A stretch of 64,000 bases of DNA from Undibacterium sp. CCC3.4 (GTDB lineage: Bacteria > Pseudomonadota > Gammaproteobacteria > Burkholderiales > Burkholderiaceae_D): contig NZ_CP133779.1 of the NCBI RefSeq assembly GCF_034347425.1, positions 3,596,001 to 3,660,000 of the forward strand. The letters are read 5' to 3'. A program made the position numbers and the translations under genes. This document shows positions 56,046 to 64,000 of this stretch, piece by piece. The notes beneath the pieces were generated by a model. The model saw only the letters and a list, made by a program, of their open reading frames with translations, did no database searches and had not been told where the DNA came from. Each line of letters begins with the position of its first letter. Position 1 is the stretch's first letter.

Positions 56046-57200
56046 ATGGCAAGCCCCGTCACGAGACATTGGAGAATGATCTTGCTACATCTAGCAACTG
56101 TTAAGCCCACTCATGTTGTTGCCACCAGCCACTCTCAGGTATTGCCTGAATCGGGGCCACTGAACACACTCAGCGCGGTCTCATCCGCGCCGCTGAACCC
56201 GGCTGCGTGTGGAGAAAAAGCCGAACAAGCACAGTCCTCCTGCGACCGGTTTACTGCCGCCATAGGCGGCATGCGTGCGCCGGGGAATTTTCATCCCCGT
56301 CAGGCAAATTCACTGCAGTATCAGGCCGCAGAAACGCTCAATCGCTGCTTGCTCAAGGGCGGTATGCACGCCCTCCTGACTGACAGCTTGAATACCGTGG
56401 CCTCGAAAGGAGCGCAACGGCTAACAAGAGTCGCACCCTATGCCGGCTACCTCGTTAAAAAAGAGGAAATAAGCGCCAGTCTGGACAGTAAAATATTGAC
56501 AGCCTTACCGGAAGGCACACCCAGACACATCTATTATCAAAAAGTAGGCCCTGTGATGACCGCCGCTGTCAAGCACATGTTCATGGGCCTGAGCTATAGT
56601 TCGGACGGACTCGACGAGCGCTGCCAAGCGCAAGCAATGAGCCAATACGGCATTCGCTTGATGCAGTTGGAGCTGGCCTTGGAAGCGCACATCGCCTACA
56701 TCGGAAGGCAATTCGATGCCGCGCTGGCAAGCCCCGATGTGACTGCGAGACCGGATTTACTGGATGTGTGGCGGACTGCTTACGCAACGCGGATCACTGC
56801 GATCGTCGATAGAGTCATGGAGCACGCGCTCATTAAGAAAATCCTCATGCTTGATGACGCCATACAGACTGGCACGGTCGGCTACGTAGACTTTATCTTC
56901 GGCACAGAGGTGGAGGTAGCGCGCACTCCGGCTGTCATGGCGCTACGTGAAAAACTGACCACGCTGATCATGGCGCTGCCGACCGTGCAACTGGCCCATC
57001 AACAGAACCGTGCTTCGGTCGAACAATACAGGACGCGCCATCCGGATGAGTGGATTCCACCTGCCGATTATCTTGCTAGAATAGAGCATGAGCATATCAG
57101 CGAGCGGGTTTCATCAAAAATAGGCGAGTTAATTATTGAAGCGCGCCGTAACGATCAGTCAGCTAGATTTCGTACCAGTCCTACAGACAATATCGAATAG
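56046..57200 (+). CDS. Hypothetical protein, unrecognised
   Basis: A protein of about 384 residues that I cannot place. The N-terminal 60 residues are low in charge and rich in Ser, Ala and Pro (VVATSHSQVLPESGPLNTLS), as in secreted or effector-like proteins, but there is no clear Sec signal. The remainder is helical (QYQAAETLNRCLLKGGMHAL; YGIRLMQLELALEAHIAYIG). The start is uncertain: the frame is open from TTG 55995, with ATG at 56046 and 56076. It stands alone between a repeat and the beta-lactamase. Confidence 0.5.
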   Translation: MASPVTRHWRMILLHLATVKPTHVVATSHSQVLPESGPLNTLSAVSSAPLNPAACGEKAEQAQSSCDRFTAAIGGMRAPGNFHPRQANSLQYQAAETLNRCLLKGGMHALLTDSLNTVASKGAQRLTRVAPYAGYLVKKEEISASLDSKILTALPEGTPRHIYYQKVGPVMTAAVKHMFMGLSYSSDGLDERCQAQAMSQYGIRLMQLELALEAHIAYIGRQFDAALASPDVTARPDLLDVWRTAYATRITAIVDRVMEHALIKKILMLDDAIQTGTVGYVDFIFGTEVEVARTPAVMALREKLTTLIMALPTVQLAHQQNRASVEQYRTRHPDEWIPPADYLARIEHEHISERVSSKIGELIIEARRNDQSARFRTSPTDNIE

Positions 57201-57258
57201 TGCCGCTAAAATCCATTTCAACACCACCTCCTCATTCACTATTTTCTTTTAATAGAGC

Positions 57259-58161
57259 ATGTACCCTCCCTACACTGAGTTTTCTGCGCGGCGTCGTTTA
57301 TTGTTAGCACTGGCAAGCTTGCCGGCGCTGAGTGCTTGTGTCACTGGCGAACTGCCCGCCCCCTTTATGCCACCGCAACAACGATTCGCTGAACTCGAAC
57401 GTGGAGTCGGTGGTCGCCTTGGCGTGTATGTGCTCAATACCGGCAACGGCACGGAGCTCGCTTATCGCGACAATGAACGCTTTCCATTGGCCAGTACCTT
57501 CAAAGTAATGCTAGGTGGCGCAATACTCGAACGCAGCCGTTACGAAGCTGGCTTATTACAGCAATTAGTAGACTATCGTCGTGATGATCTCGTCACTTAC
57601 TCGCCGCAAACCGAAAAAAAACTGGCCACCGGCATGACGGTTGCCGAATTATGTGCCGCCGCCATCGGCTACAGCGATAATTCCGCCGCCAATTTACTCA
57701 TGAAATTACTCGGTGGTCCGGCTGCCGTGACGGCTTACGCACGTTCAATCGGCGATCAAGAATTCCGCCTTGATCGCTGGGAAACCGAGCTCAACAGCGC
57801 CGTGCCTGGTGATTTGCGTGACACCACCACCCCGAGGGCGATGGCCACGAGTCTGAAAAAGCTTGTGCTCGGCGATGCCTTGCCCAAGGCAGAGCGTGAA
57901 TTATTGAAACATTGGTTGATCAGCAATACCACCGGTGCGAACAAAATCCGTGCTGCGTTGCCGCCAAACTGGGTGGTTGGCGACAAAACTGGCGGCGCTG
58001 ATTACGGCTCGACCAATGATGTCGCCGTAATCTGGCCGCCCGGTAAGTCTCCGCTCATCATTGCCTTGTACTACACGCAAGATAAAAAAGATGCCCCACT
58101 GCGTGACGGGATGCTGGTCGCGGCGACTCAAATCATTTTGTCCGTAATGCGGCCAAGCTGA
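57259..58161 (+). CDS. Class A beta-lactamase
   Basis: A 300-residue serine beta-lactamase with all motifs: STFK (catalytic Ser, about residue 79), SDN in GYSDNSAANLLMK, Glu of the omega loop in DRWETELN, and KTGG in VVGDKTGGADYG. The N-terminus SARRRLLLALASLPALSACV combines an Arg-rich, Tat-like signal with a lipobox-like LSAC. It hydrolyses penicillins and probably some cephalosporins in the periplasm. There is no adjacent LysR-type (AmpR-like) gene, and no mobile element ends touch it, so it may be intrinsic. Confidence 0.93.
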   Translation: MYPPYTEFSARRRLLLALASLPALSACVTGELPAPFMPPQQRFAELERGVGGRLGVYVLNTGNGTELAYRDNERFPLASTFKVMLGGAILERSRYEAGLLQQLVDYRRDDLVTYSPQTEKKLATGMTVAELCAAAIGYSDNSAANLLMKLLGGPAAVTAYARSIGDQEFRLDRWETELNSAVPGDLRDTTTPRAMATSLKKLVLGDALPKAERELLKHWLISNTTGANKIRAALPPNWVVGDKTGGADYGSTNDVAVIWPPGKSPLIIALYYTQDKKDAPLRDGMLVAATQIILSVMRPS

Positions 58162-58196
58162 TCCTGCTTACTTAATGAGGTATGATAATATCGGCC

Positions 58197-58565
58197 ATGG
58201 TAAAAAAAATCGCGTTCCTGCTAAGCCTCTGTATCCTGCTGCAATTAAGCTGGACGGTGGTGAGCGCGTATTGCCAGCATGAAAGTGGTCGCAGTGCCCA
58301 ACACTTCGGTCATCATGCGCATCAACATCACGATGCCGATACCGATGGCGATGCGGACAGTAAATTGAGTCAATCGACGCCAGCTAATTCGGCCGCGCAT
58401 GCCGATTGCGCAGCCTGCCCGCATGGTTCTTGGCTTAGTCACGAGCCCGACCCGCAGTATCTGGCTGGCTTGATGATGCAAATGAAAATCGCCGCGCCGC
58501 CGGCACAAACCGCACAAACCGATTCGGAGCAACCCGATCGCCCCAACTGGATCGCCCTCGCCTGA
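58197..58565 (+). CDS. czcI: CzcI-like periplasmic metal-responsive protein
   Basis: About 122 residues. The signal peptide (VKKIAFLLSLCILLQLSWTV then VSAYCQHE) and the His/Asp-rich segment HFGHHAHQHHDADTDGDA are as in CzcI proteins that precede czcC. A Cys pair follows (DCAACPHGSW). ATG 58182 is an alternative start. The gene is directly upstream of czcC, and it likely binds metal and tunes expression of the efflux genes. Confidence 0.7.
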   Translation: MVKKIAFLLSLCILLQLSWTVVSAYCQHESGRSAQHFGHHAHQHHDADTDGDADSKLSQSTPANSAAHADCAACPHGSWLSHEPDPQYLAGLMMQMKIAAPPAQTAQTDSEQPDRPNWIALA

Positions 58566-58670
58566 GTCCGGCGATCCATCTGTCACCCCTACTTGCCTTA
58601 CGGCTAGCTTGAAGCCATGACCTGACAGGTCGTTGCCGGATATTTTCTTGTTTTTTTTCAGGAGTATCCT

Positions 58671-59972
58671 ATGCAAAAATTTATATTGCCGCTGCATTTA
58701 GCGGCGCTGTTAGTGTGTCCACTCGCCGTGGCGGCGGAAGCTCCCGCCTCTGCCACATCGCCCTTAGCCGCAACAAGCCCACTGCGCGCCTTGAGCTTGT
58801 CTGCGGCAGTGCAAAGAGCGCTCGCGGCCAATCGTGAGATTTCGGCGGCCCGTCATGGTCTCGATGTCAGTGCCGGGGCCTTGCTGCAAGCAGGTTTGCG
58901 TCCGAATCCGGAACTCGGCATCACGGTGGAAGATGCCGGTCGTGCCGATAATCGTAGCACCACGGTGCAAATTACCCAAGCTTTGGAGTTGGCTGGCAAG
59001 CGTCCGGCACGGATTGCTCTGGCCCAAAGCGAGGCGGCCATCGCAAATAATGAACTGGCGATCAAAGCAGCGGAAATTCGCGCCACCGCGACGCGCGGTT
59101 TTTTCGACGTGTTGATTGCCGAAGAACGTCGCCGCTTGGCGCGCCACTCCTTCGATCTGGCTCGCAAGGTCAGAGAGACGACCGCCAAACAAGTCGCTTC
59201 AGGGAAAATTTCTGCGATAGAAGAAACCAAGGCGGGCGTGGCTGAAAGTGGTATTCGCATCGAGCTCAGTCAGGCTGACAGTGCCTTACTCGCAGCGCGT
59301 CAGCGTTTGGCCGCCAACTGGGGCGCACGTCAGGCCGATGATTTTGAACTCAGCGGCAGCTTCGATGATTTGCCCGAGCTGCCGAGCATGGTCGCGCTAT
59401 CAGAGCGCCTTCGCGCAGCGGCAACGATGCAGCGTGTCCGCTTGGCGGTCGAGCAAGGGCAAGCCAATCTGCAATTGGAACGCAGCCGCCGCATCCCTGA
59501 TCTGAGCGTCAGTCTGGGTGCCAAGCGCGAAGCCGAAACCGGGCGGCAACAAGCCTTGGTCGCCATTGCGATTCCGCTACCTTGGTCAGACCGGAATCAG
59601 GGCAATGTGCAGCAAGCCAGCGCGCGTTTGAATCAAGCCCGTGACCAGTTGGCCGTCAGCGAAAGTCTGCTCTACAGCCAACTGCAGCAAATTCACCAGC
59701 GCCTGAGTGTGGCCTTGGATGAACACAGCTTGCTGGAACGAGAAATTTTACCGGGTGCGCAACGCGCCTTTGAGATGACGCTCAAGGGCTTTGAATACGG
59801 CAAATTCAACTTTATTGATGTGTCCGACGCCCAGCGCTCCTTATTGTTGGCACAAGCGCAGCATCTGCGCAGTTTGTCCGATGCCCATCAAGCCGCCAGC
59901 GAGATCGAGAGCCTGCTGGCCGATCCGGCGCTGAGCCTGTACTCCACTATGCAAACCAAGGATACCTTATGA
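58671..59972 (+). CDS. czcC: CzcC, outer-membrane factor of heavy-metal efflux
   Basis: A 433-residue TolC-family protein with a signal peptide (LPLHLAALLVCPLAVAAEA) and two OEP repeats: AALSLSAAV-like start (LSLSAAVQRALAANREISAA), the conserved GLRPNPELGITVEDAG, and the later VAIAIPLPWSDRNQGNVQQA. It forms the outer-membrane channel of the Czc tripartite pump. It overlaps czcB by 4 bases (ATGA). Confidence 0.9.
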   Translation: MQKFILPLHLAALLVCPLAVAAEAPASATSPLAATSPLRALSLSAAVQRALAANREISAARHGLDVSAGALLQAGLRPNPELGITVEDAGRADNRSTTVQITQALELAGKRPARIALAQSEAAIANNELAIKAAEIRATATRGFFDVLIAEERRRLARHSFDLARKVRETTAKQVASGKISAIEETKAGVAESGIRIELSQADSALLAARQRLAANWGARQADDFELSGSFDDLPELPSMVALSERLRAAATMQRVRLAVEQGQANLQLERSRRIPDLSVSLGAKREAETGRQQALVAIAIPLPWSDRNQGNVQQASARLNQARDQLAVSESLLYSQLQQIHQRLSVALDEHSLLEREILPGAQRAFEMTLKGFEYGKFNFIDVSDAQRSLLLAQAQHLRSLSDAHQAASEIESLLADPALSLYSTMQTKDTL

Positions 59973-61222
59973 CACGTTCTACTCGCGCCGGTATCGGCCT
60001 GTTGATCGCCCTGCTGTTGCTTGTTGCCGGCAGTCTGTTTTACTACTGGCGCACGCCTGCTGCCAGCCATGCTCGCGCAGGTAAAGAAGCGGCGCATGCG
60101 CATGCCGGTGAAGCAACCGCCCATGCCGGCGATGAACACGGCGCTCCCGCACGTGCGCCTAGCCAGGCCGAACACGCCGAAGAAGAAGTGGGAAAAATCA
60201 CGATGAATGCACAAACGGCACAACAAAACGGTGTTGAATTTGCAGCGGTCGGCCCGATTGATCTCAAAACCAGCCTGAAATTGACCGGCGAAGTGCGCCT
60301 CAATCAAGATCGCGTGGTGCAAATCGTTCCGCGTTTGGCCGGTATCGTCGAGAGCGTGCACGTCAACGCTGGCGACCAAGTCAAAGCCGGGCAATTGTTA
60401 GCGGTGGTTTCCAGTCAGGCTTTGGCCGACCAGCGCAGTGAATTGCTGGCAGCGCAAAAACGCTATGCCTTGGCCGAGCGCAGTTTCGAGCGTGAAAAGA
60501 AATTATGGGATGAAAAAATCTCGGCAGAACAAGACTTTTTAGCCGCCCGCATCAGCTTGCAAGAGCTGGAAATCGGTTTGCGCAATGCCGAACAAAAACT
60601 CGCGGTTATTGGTGCTGGTTTGCCTCGTAACGAACAACATCTGGCGCGGCATGAGGTGCGCGCACCTATTAGCGGCACCATTACCGAAAAACAGATCGCG
60701 GTCGGCCAGTCACTCAAGGAAGACAGTGCCGTGTTTACCTTGGCCGATTTGGCGACGGTGTGGGTAGAGTTGACCATTCCTGCCGCTGATCTCGATCAAA
60801 TTCGGCCGGGACAAAGCGCCGAAGTCAGCGCCCAATCGTCTGCTACCAGTGCCACTGGCAAGTTGAGTTTCCTCAGCCCGGTGGCGGGCCAACAAACCCG
60901 TCAAGCCTTGGCGCGCTTGGTGCTGCCGAACACAGAGCGGCGCTGGCATCCGGGCTTGACGGTACAGGTGGCGCTGGCATCGGGACAAAGCAAGGTGCCC
61001 TTGGCGATCAAGAATGAGGCGATTCAGCAGATAGAAAATCAGCCGCAGGTGTTTGTTCGTCAAGGAGACTACATCGTAGCCCGTGTGCTTAAGGCTGGCC
61101 GTAGCGATGGCCAGTGGACCGAGGTGTTGGGCGGGTTGCAAGCCGGTGAAAGCTATGTCACAAAGAATAGCTTTCTGATCAAAGCAGAGCTCGGCAAAGC
61201 CTCCGCTGCACATGAACACTAG
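59969..61222 (+). CDS. czcB: CzcB, membrane-fusion protein of heavy-metal efflux
   Basis: A 417-residue periplasmic adaptor. One N-terminal helix (IGLLIALLLLVAGSLFYYW) is followed by a His-rich segment (EAAHAHAGEATAHAGDEHGA) that may bind metal, then the HlyD/MFP barrel-sandwich (LAGIVESVHVNAGDQVKAGQ), a hairpin and the beta-barrel (APISGTITEKQIAVGQSLKE). It links CzcA to CzcC. The gap to czcA is 8 bases. Confidence 0.92.
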   Translation: MTRSTRAGIGLLIALLLLVAGSLFYYWRTPAASHARAGKEAAHAHAGEATAHAGDEHGAPARAPSQAEHAEEEVGKITMNAQTAQQNGVEFAAVGPIDLKTSLKLTGEVRLNQDRVVQIVPRLAGIVESVHVNAGDQVKAGQLLAVVSSQALADQRSELLAAQKRYALAERSFEREKKLWDEKISAEQDFLAARISLQELEIGLRNAEQKLAVIGAGLPRNEQHLARHEVRAPISGTITEKQIAVGQSLKEDSAVFTLADLATVWVELTIPAADLDQIRPGQSAEVSAQSSATSATGKLSFLSPVAGQQTRQALARLVLPNTERRWHPGLTVQVALASGQSKVPLAIKNEAIQQIENQPQVFVRQGDYIVARVLKAGRSDGQWTEVLGGLQAGESYVTKNSFLIKAELGKASAAHEH

Positions 61223-61230
61223 GAGCTGAG

Positions 61231-64000
61231 ATGTTTGAGAAAATAATCCGTTTTTCGATTGATCAGCGCTGGACCATCATGCTGATCACCTTGGGCTTGG
61301 CATTATTGGGCGTCTATAATTTTCAACGCTTGGCGATCGATGCTGTACCTGATATCACGAATGTCCAGGTGCAGGTGAATACGGCTGCGCCTGGCTATTC
61401 ACCGCTGGAAACCGAACAAAGACTGAGCTTCCCTATCGAAACTGTGATGGCCGGCCTGCCCCGTCTGCAGCAAACCCGCTCACTCTCGCGTTACGGTTTG
61501 TCGCAGGTGACGGTGATTTTTGAGGATGGTACCGATATCTATTTCGCCCGCCAATTGGTAAACGAACGGATACAAGAGGCCAAGGCCAAATTGCCGGCCG
61601 GGGTAGAGCCGACCATGGGGCCGATTTCCACTGGGCTCGGTGAAATTGTGATGTGGACGGTGGAAGCCACAGCGCATGCCGTGACCGCCGCCGGTGCGCC
61701 GTATACCGCGGTGGATTTGCGCGAAATCCAAGATTGGATCGTCAAACCGCAGTTGCGCAATGTCCGTGGGGTTACCGAAATCAATACCATAGGCGGCTAT
61801 GCCAAGGAATTTCAAGTCGCACCGCTGCCGGAGAAATTGCTCGCCCATGGCTTGCAATGGCAAGATATCGTCACTGCGCTGCAAAAAAATAATGCCAACG
61901 TCGGTGCCGGTTACATAGAAAAAAGCGGCGAGCAATATCTGATCCGCGCGCCCGGCCAGTTGGCTTCTTTGGAAGAAATCGGCGAGATCGTGCTGGCCCA
62001 GCGCCAGAATGCCACCATTCGTATTAAAGATGTGGCCGAAGTCGGGATAGGCCGCGAATTGCGCACCGGTGCAGCGACTGAAAATGGCCAGGAAATCGTG
62101 CTCGGCACGGTATTCATGCTGCTGGGTGAAAACAGTCGCACCGTAGCCCAGGCCGTTGTGGCCAAACTCGATCAGATCAACCGTACCCTGCCACAAGGGG
62201 TTACGGTCAAGACCGTGTATGACCGCACCACTCTGGTCGACAAAGCGATTGCGACGGTAGAAAAAAATCTGCTCGAAGGTGCTTTGCTGGTGGTAGTGAT
62301 CTTGTTTTTGTTTCTCGGTAATATGCGCGCGGCCCTGATTACCGCCTTGGTAATACCGCTGGCGATGTTGTTTACTTTTACCGGCATGGTGAACAATAAG
62401 GTCAGCGCCAACCTGATGAGTCTGGGGGCCTTGGACTTCGGTATCATCATCGATGGTGCCGTCGTCATCGTCGAAAATTGTGTGCGCCGACTGGCGCATG
62501 CACAGGCTGCGGTGGGACGCCAACTGACGCGCACGGAACGGTTTCATGAAGTGTTTGCCGCGGCCAAGGAATCACGCCGTCCGTTGTTATATGGTCAACT
62601 GATTATCATGGTGGTGTATTTGCCTATCTTTGCACTTACCGGTGTCGAAGGGAAGATGTTCCACCCTATGGCGTTTACGGTGGTAGCGGCCTTGCTGGCG
62701 GCGATGCTGTTGTCGATTACCTTCATTCCGGCCGCCGTTGCTCTGTTTATCGGCAAGCATGTGAGTGAAAAAGAAAATCGCCTCATGCAAGTCGCTAAGC
62801 GCTGGTATCAACCACTGCTCGCACTGGCCTTGCAGAACAAGAAAACCGTCCTCGGCAGCGCCGTGCTGGTGATGCTGCTCAGTTTCGGTTTGCTGACCAG
62901 GTTGGGCAGTGAGTTCGTGCCTAGTCTGAATGAAGGCGACATCGCCCTGCATGCGATGCGCATTCCCGGCACCAGTCTGAGCCAAGCTCTGCAAATGCAG
63001 CAGCAACTTGAACGCACCATCAAAAGCTTCCCCGAAGTCGAACGGGTGTTCGCCAAAATAGGCACGGCAGAGATCGCGACTGATCCTATGCCGCCGAATG
63101 TGGCCGATACCTTCATCATGCTCAAACCCCAGACCAGTTGGCCCGATCCCGGGCGCAGCAAAGAGGATCTGGTGGCGGCGATAGAGCGCGCGGTCGAAGC
63201 CGTACCCGGTAATAATTATGAGTTCACCCAGCCGATACAGATGCGTTTCAATGAGTTGATTTCCGGTGTGCGCAGCGATGTCGCCGTGAAAATTTTCGGT
63301 GATGAGATGGCGGTCATGAATCGCACGGCAACCGAGATCGCGACGGTGTTGAACGGTATTGCCGGTGCGGCCGACGTCAAGGTCGAACAAACTACCGGCT
63401 TACCGGTACTCAATATCGCTATCGATCGCAATGCGGCGGCTCGCTACGGTTTGGCCTTGAGTGATGTACAGGAAGTCATCGCCACCGCGGTGGGCGGCAG
63501 CGTCGCCGGCACTTTGTTCCAAGGCGATCGCGGCTTCGATATCGTGGTGCGGCTACCGGAACGCCTGCGTGGCGACATCGAAGCGATACGCCGCCTGCCG
63601 CTGCGCTTGCCGACAGTGGAAGGCAGTAGCGCTGCCAGTTATATCAGCTTGGCCGAGGTCGCGCGTATCGAGTTGGTACCGGGGCCGAACCAAATCAGCC
63701 GAGAAAATGGTAAGCGCAATGTGGTGGTGACGGCGAATGTCCGTGGTCGTGACATCGGCTCCTTCGTCGCGCAAGCGCAGCAAGAGCTGGCGCAGAAAGT
63801 GACAATTCCCAGCGCTTACTGGACCAGTTGGGGCGGCACCTTCGAGCAGTTGCAATCGGCTAAAGCGCGTTTGCAGATCGTTGTGCCACTGGCATTGCTA
63901 CTCGTGTTTATTTTATTGTTTGCGATGTTCGGCAATCTCAAAGATGGCTTATTGGTATTTACCGGCGTGCCGTTTGCCCTTACCGGCGGGATTGTGGCGC
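61231..64000 (+). CDS. czcA: CzcA, heavy-metal RND efflux pump (partial, runs off the window)
   Basis: 923 codons are open from ATG 61231 (AGGAGCTGAG upstream) to the window end without a stop. It begins FEKIIRFSIDQRWTIMLITL, contains the HME-RND signature DFGIIIDGAVVIVENCVRRL in the fourth membrane helix (with the proton-relay Asp-Gly-x-x-x-x-x-x-Glu), and ADPMPPNVADTFIMLKP in the porter domain. It exports cobalt, zinc or cadmium using the proton gradient. About 110-120 residues of the C-terminus are missing from the window. Confidence 0.94.
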   Translation, partial: MFEKIIRFSIDQRWTIMLITLGLALLGVYNFQRLAIDAVPDITNVQVQVNTAAPGYSPLETEQRLSFPIETVMAGLPRLQQTRSLSRYGLSQVTVIFEDGTDIYFARQLVNERIQEAKAKLPAGVEPTMGPISTGLGEIVMWTVEATAHAVTAAGAPYTAVDLREIQDWIVKPQLRNVRGVTEINTIGGYAKEFQVAPLPEKLLAHGLQWQDIVTALQKNNANVGAGYIEKSGEQYLIRAPGQLASLEEIGEIVLAQRQNATIRIKDVAEVGIGRELRTGAATENGQEIVLGTVFMLLGENSRTVAQAVVAKLDQINRTLPQGVTVKTVYDRTTLVDKAIATVEKNLLEGALLVVVILFLFLGNMRAALITALVIPLAMLFTFTGMVNNKVSANLMSLGALDFGIIIDGAVVIVENCVRRLAHAQAAVGRQLTRTERFHEVFAAAKESRRPLLYGQLIIMVVYLPIFALTGVEGKMFHPMAFTVVAALLAAMLLSITFIPAAVALFIGKHVSEKENRLMQVAKRWYQPLLALALQNKKTVLGSAVLVMLLSFGLLTRLGSEFVPSLNEGDIALHAMRIPGTSLSQALQMQQQLERTIKSFPEVERVFAKIGTAEIATDPMPPNVADTFIMLKPQTSWPDPGRSKEDLVAAIERAVEAVPGNNYEFTQPIQMRFNELISGVRSDVAVKIFGDEMAVMNRTATEIATVLNGIAGAADVKVEQTTGLPVLNIAIDRNAAARYGLALSDVQEVIATAVGGSVAGTLFQGDRGFDIVVRLPERLRGDIEAIRRLPLRLPTVEGSSAASYISLAEVARIELVPGPNQISRENGKRNVVVTANVRGRDIGSFVAQAQQELAQKVTIPSAYWTSWGGTFEQLQSAKARLQIVVPLALLLVFILLFAMFGNLKDGLLVFTGVPFALTGGIVA

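Overview
The window looks like chromosomal DNA of a betaproteobacterium, most likely Oxalobacteraceae (Undibacterium/Herbaspirillum-like). This is inferred from the kinds of core proteins present (YbiT-type ABC-F, a FeoA-FeoB-Cys-rich trio, a PilE/FimT/PilV/PilW/PilX/PilY1 cluster, a CzcICBA-type efflux operon) and a moderate G+C; no rRNA or tRNA is present to confirm it.

Left block (1-24.6 kb), mostly core genes. It holds a partial sugar-binding lipoprotein, a fused beta-oxidation enzyme, a CLC chloride channel, a PqaA-like lipoprotein, ybiT, a BrnT/BrnA toxin-antitoxin pair followed by a 30-codon scrap of a Tn3-family transposase, and the feoAB iron(II) operon under a Fur-box-like site. A PhyH dioxygenase with a methyltransferase, a KfrA-like coiled-coil DNA-binding protein divergent from a tyrosine recombinase, and a complete type IV minor-pilin/PilY1 operon follow.

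Island (about 24.6-44.6 kb). It begins with a four-gene recombinase module: three overlapping tyrosine recombinases plus a small coiled-coil partner. The second recombinase is interrupted by a 1,246-bp IS3-family element with a 3-bp target duplication. A CoiA-like gene and a second, different IS3-family element follow. Then comes a long minus-strand operon rich in predicted defence proteins, in transcription order: an AbiEi-like antitoxin, an AbiEii toxin, a HamA-like (DUF1837) nuclease fragment, a second copy of the 1,246-bp IS, the C-terminal part of a large protein that I read as the HamB helicase, a PD-(D/E)XK nuclease with an AbiJ-like N-terminus, a HEPN-like protein, a DUF3800 protein, a DUF6602-type nuclease, and an OLD-like ATPase cut off by the second IS. 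The IS in the Ham locus has no target duplication and both flanking genes are broken, so an IS-adjacent deletion probably removed the end of hamA and the motor part of hamB. An AlpA-like fragment and an orphan 38-bp Tn21-type terminal inverted repeat mark the right side.

Right block (44.6-64 kb), stress and metal functions. Two paralogous COG4705 membrane proteins, a lipoprotein, a cytochrome b561 and an OmpR/QseBC-type two-component system form one operon. An arsR-aqpS-arsC-arsH arsenic operon, a LysR regulator divergent from a carboxymuconolactone-decarboxylase-like gene, and a UvrD-like helicase follow. A 125-bp nested palindromic repeat, an unrecognised protein, a class A beta-lactamase and a Czc-type heavy-metal RND operon (czcA runs off the window) complete the sequence.

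The most interesting parts are the multi-nuclease defence operon with its broken Hachiman-like core, the recombinase quartet, and the COG4705 proteins with a four-fold repeated G-x4-D motif.
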